From contig JBAJFE010000025.1 in NCBI GenBank assembly GCA_037903355.1, positions 1,426,001 through 1,490,000 on the forward strand: a stretch of 64,000 nucleotides of DNA, written 5' to 3'. This DNA comes from Trichuris trichiura. Lineage: Eukaryota > Nematoda > Enoplea > Trichinellida > Trichuridae. The stretch's first letter is position 1. Every line of letters begins with the position of its first letter. Shown piece by piece: positions 32,479-42,600 of this stretch. Below the pieces are notes generated by a model, which was not told where the DNA came from, made no database searches, and saw only the letters and a list, made by a program, of their open reading frames with translations. The translations under genes were made by a program, and so were the position numbers.

Positions 32479-33263
32479 GATTTGCGGATGCAGGCGACGA
32501 AACCACAAAAGTCTCCGCTGACTTGATGTGATTCATTTAACATTCTACATAATGTCAATATACTAAAATAATATAGATATTTCATATATTGCCCGTAAGA
32601 CATAATATATTTAGACGTAAATAGTCGGTAAGCGTTTCTGCATGTCGCATGCGTAACATTTTTCATTCATTTCAGTTTACGCTGTTGAAATTGTGTTAAT
32701 ATGTAAATTTCGCGTTCGTAGCTGATAGACGAAGATTGAAGGTGCGTAAATTTGAAATGAAGTTTGTTCATTCACAATTGATTACTTACTGTCAACGTGA
32801 GTAAATAGCCCGTAGGTTGGATGGACAGCTTTTCGTGACGTCAATAGTTTCGGGAGGACAATAACGGCGGGTTGAAAGGCTGCTTGTCCAGCTTTGGCTT
32901 GAATTCAAATTTTCTACTGCCCCGCTATGATGGCGACGGGATTTGAAGGTGAAAAATTGTTCTTTGCGCTTCCGTACAACTCCGGGGCACGCGTCAACTG
33001 TAGCGTAACGGTTTGCTTTGAGCTTTGCTAGTTTTGAAGCGATTAGCGAACGGAACGCGCGTGGCAGTTTTTAACCGGCTGCGCTTTCGATTTGAATAAA
33101 CTTTAACAACTTTTGATGGGCAGTTTAACTTTGAAAGCGACCAGTTGCCCGCCTCGCATGACCGATTGAACTTGTCCGGTTTTGCGCAACATTACACCAC
33201 AAGTCGCTCGCTTCTTCTTTTTTCCTTCTTTTCAGCGTTCAAAATGATGGCATACGTCATTCG
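32479..33263. other. Intergenic region
   Basis: AT-rich DNA with no supported gene. Near its right end a short plus-strand frame (ATGATGGCATACGTC at 33244 on) leads into the perfect hairpin at 33264 and meets a GTAAGT donor-like site inside it. A short first exon is therefore possible, but no downstream partner is clear. Confidence 0.35.
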
Positions 33264-33339
33264 CCAATCGCCTTATTTGGAAGAAGCAGTAAGTTTGCCG
33301 TAAGGCAAACTTACTGCTTCTTCCAAATAAGGCGATTGG
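33264..33339. repeat. Perfect 36-bp inverted repeat with 4-nt loop
   Basis: Positions 33264-33299 are the exact reverse complement of 33304-33339; the loop is GTAA at 33300-33303. No mismatch occurs in the stem, which is far beyond chance. Either it arose very recently, or it is maintained as a hairpin, or it is a foldback artefact of sequencing or assembly. Confidence 0.9.
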
Positions 33340-33437
33340 TGTTTGCCCATTACGTCTCGATTAAGTTAACTTAATGCAAAGTATGCTCTGCCGATTAGAT
33401 TTGCCTTAAAGGCGAACAACAGCTTCGGTAAGGTCAC

Positions 33438-33728
33438 TTAGGATCGATCTCGGTAAGGCAGTTCGACTTGACGACCTTTATTGCAACGTGAAATGGGAGA
33501 CCACGTACTACACCAACTACCATTAACGAAGGCAGACGAAATTCGAATATTTTTTACATCATTAAAACATGCGAAACAATACTTCTTTTCCGTAACTTGT
33601 GCAGTGTGCTCACATTTGACCAATCGTTGGGGCGGGCGAATATTATGGAAATTATTGTGACCCGAAAAGGAAATTGCCCAAGGAATCATTGCAGCTTTCC
33701 GCTTGGGCGGCAGTTCGTTACTTAGCAT
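33438..33728 (-). CDS. Candidate small protein, unknown function
   Basis: An ATG at 33728 opens 96 codons to a stop at 33438. It is basic and Cys-containing (CEHTAQVTEKKYCFACF, later WCSTW and SRC), with a protein-like run IPWAISFSGHNNFHNIRPP. Spacing of the cysteines loosely suggests a zinc-binding knuckle, but the pattern is incomplete. I could not assign a family; a mitochondrial ribosomal protein was considered without a firm match. It lies 170 bp upstream of, and divergent to, the SLC46-like gene. Confidence 0.4.
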   Translation of the reverse strand: MLSNELPPKRKAAMIPWAISFSGHNNFHNIRPPQRLVKCEHTAQVTEKKYCFACFNDVKNIRISSAFVNGSWCSTWSPISRCNKGRQVELPYRDRS

Positions 33729-33822
33729 ATAGCAACGAAGGTTTTATGACGTGAATTTTGTCATCGAAAGGTAACAGCTTGTCGCAGGCTCAGGCCTGAT
33801 CAAAAGGGTGTTCAAAGTAGCC

Positions 33823-33840
33823 TATATATATATATATATA
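33823..33840. repeat. (TA)9 microsatellite
   Basis: Uninterrupted TA dinucleotides about 60 bp upstream of the SLC46-like start. Confidence 0.9.
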
Positions 33841-33900
33841 CGAAGAAGAAAACGGTCCATTCCGGTAATGAACTTGGTTATTCTTTAAGCTTTGAAAAAA

Positions 33901-35661
33901 ATGTTTGCCAACGGTATACGATGTGTTGGTTCAACTTTTATTTTAGGCACTTCCCCATCGCCGGATAAGCAGGGAGGAATGACGGCGTCTCGAAGGTTGG
34001 ATTGCGCTAAAATATCCACCAACATTCTTCGCAGTATCACCATCGAGCCGGCGGTTTTTCTGTATATGTTCACCAGTTTTGTACATATATCCATATTTCA
34101 AGCGTTGATATACGAAAAAGCGTCGCTGCGGGTGAGCAAAAGTTTAAACGGCAGTTCAATCAATATATCCGATACGGAAATTCGACTTCGAACGCAAACA
34201 TTGGCAAATCATACCTACTTGTACTCTACGCTATGTTTGCTGTTTCCATCGTTGCTCATTGCCGGTATATATGGGTCTCTTAGCGATTTAAAGTATAAGA
34301 AGAAAACATTGGTGCTTCCATTTTTTGGTTTGCTGCTCGCCGACGTTAACTACATTGTGCAAGCTTACTTTTTGGAATTCAACATTTACCTGCTGCTTAT
34401 AAGTGATCTTGTTTTTGGCGTATTTGGCGGTTATACGGCCATACTGGGTAGCATATTCTCTTATTCGGCTCGGCATAGCGACCGCAAGAAGAACAGCTAT
34501 CGTATAGCCACTATGGAGGCGTGCCTTGGCTTCGGCGGCACGTTGGGATTTGTTCTTGCCGGTATATTGCATCGTTCGCTGTCCTTTTGGGCAATATTCG
34601 CCCTCAACCTTGTTCTACACTCGCTGGTGCTGGCCTACATGCTAATACGTGTATCCGGAAATCCGCCGACTTCTTCCGAGTCGCCTGCAAACATTGAGCC
34701 GCCAATCAATGGCGCTTTGCAAAAGCTCTCCCTGTTTCAGCATGTAAAATTCCATTTGCTGCAGTTGAAGTATACGCTGTTGAAGAAGCGTCCCGCCGAC
34801 GGTCGGAGATGCATAGCTTCTTGCCTGGTGGCCTTTTGCACCGCTTACTATTTGTCCAACGGTAGGCCGGTCGCGCTGTCCCAAATACAGTAGTAGCATA
34901 CGGCGCTTGTTTAGGTGCGCAGCATATTATGTTCTTTTACCTCAAGCATCGCTACGGCTGGGCTATTACGGAATATGGATTTTTCAGAGGCGTTTATTAC
35001 GCTCTAAGCTCGATTATAGTGGGTTCATTTGCATATTTTTAGGCTTAGCGCGCGTATGAGCTTTAGTCATTGCTTGTTGAGACATTTTTTTTGACTTTTG
35101 ACTAATTGTAACGGTCTTTTCTTTTTGCCAGGTGCTCATTATCTATCCAACGTTGAGGCGTCGCGGCGTAACGGACTTGATGTTAGCCCTTTGCGGTATT
35201 GTTTCGCGGTCGATTGGTTGCCTGGTACTTGGTCTGGCACCTAACGGCTCACTGGCGTGCATTAGTTAGTGTTTTTCACTTTTTATTTTTTTAATTATTA
35301 GGCGTTCGAACATTTTAAGCATTGCTTTTCTTCTCCTTAAATCGTTTCAACGCTACTGGTCTTCGATGCACCCTATCGGCGGAAGTGTCGCTTGCCGAGC
35401 AAGGTTTGCCCAGCTTTGAACTCTGCCCGTCTGCAACTTTGTTTGTCCGTATATATTTTAGGTAAGTTATTTGCCATTTTGGCCATGCTCGAGTCGGTGA
35501 TCGGTCTGCTGGCGTCGCTGTCATTCAACTTGCTTTTCCCGCAGACGTTGTCCTTCTTTTCCGGTTTTTCTTACCTTTTGATAAGCTGTCTCTTTCTGGT
35601 GCCTTTTACTTGCATTCTGCTCACCAGGCGATTAATTCGTCGCCGTCATAGTCGTACATGA
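33901..35661 (+). CDS. SLC46-family (PCFT-like) major facilitator transporter, five exons
   Basis: Exons 33901-34861, 34915-35018, 35132-35264, 35320-35403 and 35462-35661 join in frame into 493 aa. The order and motifs fit the SLC46 branch of the major facilitator superfamily: ITIEPAVFLYMF at the first membrane segment, an N-glycosylatable extracellular loop (NGSS, NIS, NHT), the MFS loop GIYGSLSDLKYKKKTL, EACLGFGGTLGFVLAG in the fifth to sixth segments, and a C-terminal LAEQGKLFAILAMLESVIG segment matching the ETEQGALFS region of SLC46A1. Relatives carry folates or other small molecules with protons, or export lysosomal solutes; the substrate cannot be told here. The start at 33901 is the first ATG; the next is 25 codons on. 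A 33-nt in-frame segment after it has splice-like ends, so a very short intron is possible. Confidence 0.88.
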
Positions 35662-38600
35662 AAAAAAAATTGTCAACTCCGTTTTTTATTCACTTTCCCA
35701 CTGATGCACCGCTTTTGCCAGTTGGCTTTTGTCATATAGCACCTTGATAAGTAATATCTTTTTGTCAATAGAGCGATGGCCTACATTTCACTGATGTATT
35801 ATACATACGTATACATTTAACCAACATATGCTCCCTTTATTTTTTGCTAGGTAAATGATGCTCCAAGTTGAGCGCTCTAATTTTATAAGGCTTAGTAGCA
35901 AAGGATGTTGAATTTGCATAATTGGAAAACGTCGCACCCAGTAGGCGTTGCTTCGACTCTGTCGGTTTTAGTATTGCAGCCTACCGCTCATAGCGGAAAG
36001 AAGATATAACTACAGAACGCGTACTGTAACGACTATTTTATTATGTCGGATACTTTGAAAAGTTTGGACTAAAACAAGCAGTTACGGATAGCCTAATAGC
36101 AACGATTGCGAACAGCCTCTTGCTGTCATGAATATTTGCATATTTTTCTTTTTGGAAGCGTCATGTCAATGTTTGTAAGAAGAAACGAATGCTTTTGTGA
36201 CCTTTACGAAGTTTTTTACACCTAATTGAACATTTAGGAAGCCTGTTTCTTACCCGTTCTACAGTAGGAAAAAATGCAGGTTCCTTCTTTAAAAAATGTG
36301 TCGGCTATCTTGCTCTGCCTTTACTTAATCCTGACTCGGTATATTAGCTCTACGTTAGGTTTAGGCGTACTTAAGGGCGAAACCAGACGGGCAGAAAACT
36401 TACGGTACAGCGGTGGGGCGGCTAATAGGCAAAACCTGAATATACTTTTGTTTATACCGTAAATCCTTGATTATCCTAGATCAAAGAAGGTGAGATTTTG
36501 AACTTTTCGTAAGCTAAAAAATGGTACTGTTTCTCCTTCGTTAAACACGTTCCTTTTTGCTACTGTTCCGTGTAAGCAAAAGCTGCCAAGTACGAGCTGG
36601 ACTTTCACACCTTCGCCATCTCAGTTGTTGCAAATTTTGCTTAGTGTTCCATTTTATTCAGTCTTGTTCGATTTCCCTTTATCATTATTGGATAAAGGCA
36701 ATTTCTGCGGCGGTTTTCAACTACGCTGCAACTTGCGCGGTCTTGGCAGTTGTTGCTTTGAGAAAATTTTGAAAAGTCTTTTTTCAAGCGTCGAACAATT
36801 TGTTAATTTTAAAAAGCATCCGCGGTCCGCTGGCAGGACTAACAAAAGTCGAATAGTCTCGAGCCTTAGCCGACCCGACGTTGTACTGTAGATTTGCCGA
36901 TTATTTCCGTTCTCCCCTCCCTTAAACCAAAATCAAAAGGTGAAGCAAACATTTTGGCTTAGGCTTAAGTGACCTGCATGCTCGCCAGTACGTGCGGAAC
37001 AGGATGGACGCAGGTTTGGCAAGAAGGAACCTGCATTTTTTCTTACGGTAGGGCGGCTAAGCGACAAGGTCCCAAAATGCTTATAATTGACTTCTGAAAC
37101 TAAATTTGAATTTTTAAAATCATCTATTTGCTTAAGATGAAATCGCTTGCTGCATATTTGAGGTCGAGTTCAGTAGATGAAGCTTACTGTATTTGAAAAT
37201 TAAGTTAAGATGATAGAAAATGACAAAACTTTCGAATATCCCGACTTTTTTTCAGCCGAAGTGGCCCTTTGCAAATGCAGCTGAGCAAATTGAGCCTTTG
37301 CTTTAAGTTAATTATTCCAAACGGCGCCACTGCTTCATGTTAGTTTCTTGAGCTTCCTGATTCGTTAACGAAAACGAAACGTCATTGTTCCGTGAGATCC
37401 GACGGCTATGGCATAAAAACTAGCAAAAAATGTTAGTACCGTCTGAAGGGAAATGAAGAAAACCCGTATTCGAAAACAAGCGCACACAGGTCGCGAAGTC
37501 TGCGTTATTTACAAGCGGGATGCACCTATTATCCGCAAAAACAAATGCCCCATTGTATGTATATTCTAACCCTCCGGATTTCGACAAGCTTGCGTTGAAT
37601 AAATAGTTTTATTCTCCGCATTTCCGCGGCCGCGGAAGAGTTGGAAAAGCAAGCTGTCCAACCCATTTTATCAACGAAAACTCATTACGCGCTTTAGCTT
37701 TCGTTTTAGCTTCCTAATTTTGAAAAAATGCGCGAGGAATTCAAAGGTAGCTATTTTAAGGTTTCTATTTACGATTCTTAATGTAGGCGACCACATCTTA
37801 GCCTTTAAAAAAGTATATTGTTCCTCTTCTATATAACGCATACATATCCTATTCGTTAGCCAGTTCTACTATGTCTAATACTTACTGCGCATAAATTTGA
37901 ATTTTTCGACCGAGGATATCTTGATTATCTTTAAGAAGGTACTGTTAAAAGGCTGACGTTTTCTGTATGCAAAAATATAACCAAGAAATAAGTTCGTAAA
38001 TGCGCGCAACAAATTCGAACAAATTGCGAGCTTTTTCCTGCTTGCCGCGAAAGCGTTGCCCTCAATACTTTCACGTATAGATTTTATTCCAATTTTGAGC
38101 CCCCTTTTTCGACAAGCGCCGTTTCTCGCTACGGGTGGCCTAAAATGGCACTGATTTTAAATTCGCCTTTTATCAAGCATCGATCTTGTCCAAGCTGAAA
38201 CTCTGCGCCGCGCGGTATTCCAAAAAAGAAGCGCGTCAACTTTTTTCCCCTTTTCCAACGAGAAGGACGCATTTGCTGCAGCAGCAGCAGCAAGCTGCGG
38301 TGCACGTGCAATAGCACGTGACCGTTCAAAAGTGCAGAAATCCAAAGTGGATGGATAGAGCTAATCGGTTGCTCGATACGCTTTCTCCTTTTTCGGTTTC
38401 AAAAACTTCCCGCAGCGCCACCTAGGACGAGTTGATCAAGTTGCACTTCCGCCGCGGCGTAAGGCAACGTGATTCCGGAAAATTTAGACGCGTATATTTT
38501 TGAAGCGGCCAACAAAGAAAGACTTAAAGGGGGCATGTGAACCATTTAGGCTTCCGGTCAGGCCAAACAGCCAAGGTCGGTGTTGTCCTTAGGAATTCAA

Positions 38601-39600
38601 TTGTCACAGCGTCCGCTGGCAGTGACAATTGCAATTTCTTTTTGTTTGCCCTTGATTCATTGAATTGTCAATTGGATTGGCTAAAGGGGTGTACACCAAG
38701 TCGAGAAGCGCTCCGGTAAACACTTAACGTCCGCCGGCTAAGAATGTTGTTGAATATTATTCATCTTTCAACGGCTCATCGATTATCGGATATGTTAGTA
38801 GTAGGCGGTAGAGGAGGCTTGGAAACGCAAGCGCGAACGTAAAATAAATCAATAAAAATAAAAGGGCCCATTTTTCGCCTCCGCAACGTTTGTCAACCAA
38901 GGCTACCATATCAAGTCATTGCCGAAGACGACAATGTCAAGAAATGTCTGCAAAATCGATCATGTTTAAAAGTTGACAACAACAGCGACGTCAATGCTCG
39001 CCCTTAGGCCAACAACAGCCGAACAAAGCTTTTCTTGCCTTTCCCAAAATGGACACGCGCCGTCCTGCCGCCGCGTGCGTCGAGTCGACAAAATGATCGA
39101 TCTTCTCGTGCATTTGCGCTTCGTTTCAAAATCGGCCATTCCAAACGTACCGATCGAGCGCGCCAACCAAATTCCAATCGATTGCGCACTTTGAACAATT
39201 GAAGGCCGGCGAATTTTGTTCCCTCGTCGGCATTCCGCCGCGATCGTCAACAATTTTTCCCTCCTTACTTTGCCACCCCCGTCGTCGACGTTGATCGATT
39301 AATTGTTTGCTACACTAACGGTCGCCTTGGTCGCCCTATAAGGAGATGCCAACGTGTGAGTACGTAATTTGGCGGGACTAAACATCGAACTTGTCGTTTG
39401 TACTTGCAAATCATTTAACGGTAGTTTTGCAGGGAGCGACGTTTTTCGGGTCGCCCGGTTTCTCCGACACTTGCAAGCCGTGTTGCCAAGGTGCTGCTGG
39501 TGAACTCTTGGAAACCGCTTGTGTGCGCGTCTTTTCAAGTTTTCCTGCTCGCCTTCGACTAGCTACCGCGCGACGAGATCACGTTGAAGGCGCCGCCCCA
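35662..39600. other. Intergenic region upstream of the AP180-like gene
   Basis: Nearly 4 kb without a supported exon. It contains octamers ATTTGCAT (35912, 36134), a TTAGGC-like motif (about 36955) and a CACGTG-bearing inverted sequence near 38305-38322. The last ~600 bp, which is less AT-rich, is probably promoter and 5' UTR of the AP180-like gene. Confidence 0.4.
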
Positions 39601-42600
39601 ATGGACAAAGTGCTCCACGCGCCTATGCCTTTTACGGCCGGAGGGCAGACCATCAATGACCGCCTGACGGCAGCCTATCATTCATTGGCCGGTAGCCAGT
39701 TAGCCAAGACCGTCTGCAAGGCAACCACCGAAGAAGTGATGGGACCGAAGAAGAAGCACTTGGATTGTAAGTTGTTGCTCCAACGCTTTCTCCTGTTGTC
39801 AACGGCTTACCCAAGGAGTTTACCACCTTCTTCCTGGGTTGCACTTCCCGCAGTTGCGCTCAATGATTCATCTTTCAATAGAACGCTTTTCCAGGGTGAC
39901 CTTTTGTTTGAGCGTAAAAATTCCTTCAATATCGGTTGATTGAACAACGCGGCCAATTATGGACGCTCTCTCATCAACGTACAATTCTTTGAGAATACAT
40001 TTCATAGATGTTGACGAACCGGTACGCCTTTAGCGACCGGGTTGAGAGATAGCCCACGTTTCTTAATGGCATTGTGTATAGGCGCGTATATTTTGTAGAT
40101 CTGCTTCATTGTTCGCACGAGCCGAACGTTAGCATTCCCCAGCTAGCCAATTTGCTCGTCGAGCGTACTCAGAATACGAATTGGTGCGTAGTATACAAGG
40201 CATTGATAACCATTCATAATTTGATGTGCTACGGTAATGAGGTAAGCTTAGAAGGCACAGCCATTCAAGCTTTTCTCGTTCAATGAAGGTACGTATCCGT
40301 TTGTTGCAGCGTTTTCTGCAATACTTGGCGTCAAGCAATGCAGACTTCAACTTGGGCAACTTTTTGGACAAAACGTCCGTTCAGGGATACGATATGTCTA
40401 CGCACATCAGACGATACGCCAAGTATATAGGCGATAAGGTGTACACCTATCGGCTGATGGCATTCGATTTTTGCAAGGTGAAGCGCGGGTAAGTAATCCT
40501 TTTTGTTCAGTCGACCGGAAGGCAATAGGTCGCTTTTGCTTGCCGCAAACCCATACACGTATAGGCAATCAATAAAAGTTACGCCAAGTTATGCGCGCCG
40601 TTGTCGCCTTTGTTCATTGGGTAAGATTGATTTCCATAAGCAACTTCATTGCAAGGTCGTAGAGCGAAAGCGGAGTAGTTTATTGACGTGGGCGACGACC
40701 ACTCGTATCCATTAGGGCATCGTTTGCAAAATTTTTTTTCTCCAACCAAAGTCGACCTTCCAACTTGCAAAAGCGTACGCAACGCGGCCGGCGTCTACTC
40801 GAATTTTCCATTGATACCGTTTTGTTAATGGCCTAGTCGGAGTGCAATTTTTGAGCCGCTAAGCCGTTTTCCAGACAATGTTGGCAAATTGCCAAACTGG
40901 AAGGATGTCTGAAGGGGCGAAAAAAAAGTCGTTTTCGTACAGCACTCATTTACGAGCGTTGAAGCGAAATTTCCCGCCTTACATTTTTCCCAACGGAAAA
41001 TGCCCACTTTGGCTCCACCCTTCCAGTCAATCCAATCAGCCAACTGGCTTTTTTCTCCTTCGCTGCCCGTATTTGGGCTCATTACGCGGCAATCCCAATT
41101 TGCATAGGCATTTTGATTGGACAGATTTTAGCCAATACCTTTGCCCCGCCGAAAGTCGTTGTAGTCGATTTTAGAATAAATTTAATACAAATGTATTATA
41201 AGCGCAGATTGCGTAGATATTTAAATTTTTTTTACGGCAAAGTACGGTTGGTGTTTTTCAATTGAAAAATCGATCAACCGCGCTCAAGTTGGTTCGAAAA
41301 GCTTTTACGTCATTGCGCAACATCTCGCGGACATATGCTCGACTAAAATGAAACCGCGTCGATTCTTTGCGCAACGGGCAGCATCCATTTAGCGTTTGCC
41401 CACGCAAGTAACGAAATAAATATGTAAATTTTTTTAAATTTAAAGTATATTTTATTTTTGCGTTTAGTTTGTTGTTGTTTTTATTGTTTTCTCTTAAAAG
41501 CTAAAGCCTTTTAGTAACAGCTGCGTAACCGTCTGTCCATTTTTTACTAGTCGGTCGAGCTCAACTCTTACTACTTTGTATTATCAACGTTTAGAAATGT
41601 AGTTTGTGTTTTGTTGTTATGTTATTATGTTTTTTAGTTTGCTAGTGTCTCGTTTGTGCATTTACAATGATGCCGCCTTAAGCAAGTTAGCCCTTTCTTA
41701 ATGGGTTGGTTGGCTTCTCTTATTTTCTCGCGTCTACGATGAAAGAAAGAAAATACTTCAACGCCCACTCGCTTGATGAAACGGAGCACAGATCTACAGA
41801 GTCGCATTGCTGTTGCTTTAAATCTGTAAAATCGATAAAAAGATGTAGATTTTTTTGACGAGTAAAGAAAAAACTTTTTCGTTCTTAGCCAGAGACGCCG
41901 CGTTTTAAAGTTATTTTTTCGGGATTCGAGTTATTCTCTCAACAATGCTTGCTTACGTTGCAAGTATATTTTGTATATGTTATAAGTAAATTAGCGAATA
42001 TTTGTTTAGACGAGAAGACGGTCTGCTGCGTACTATGCCTGTGGAAAAGCTCATGAAAACTCTCCCGGTTTTGCAGGGCCAAATTGACTCCCTTTTGGAA
42101 TTTCAGGTAAGAGCAAACACTTTATTGGCATATTTGCATACAGTTGTGTTGTACGTTTTCTTTTCTCAGGTGTCTCCAGTAGACCTGACCAATGGTGTCA
42201 TCAACAGTTGCTTTATTCTAATGTTTCGGGATTTGATTCGACTTTTTGCATGCTACAATGATGGCATCATCAACTTGCTCGGTAAGGGCAATCGATCTTT
42301 TTGCCTCACCGAATGACTCAGAGAGAGAATCTTTCAGAAAAGTACTTCGAAATGAATAAGAAACAGTGCAGGGAAGCTTTGGATCTGTACAAGAAGTTCC
42401 TTACTCGCATGGACAAAGTGGCCGAATTTTTAAAAGTCGCCGAGGTGAGAATGAGCAAACGACGGCTCTCGGCAAATATGTGACGTCATTTTTTTGGCGC
42501 AGAGCGTTGGAATTGACCGCGGCGAGATACCGGATTTGGCAAAAGCGCCGAGCAGCCTATTGGAGGCGCTCGAGCAGCACTTGATCGCCTTGGAAGGGCA

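Noticed and set aside
36274..36891. Plus-strand hydrophobic frames
   Set aside because: Short, overlapping, with hydrophobicity explained by T-rich base composition.
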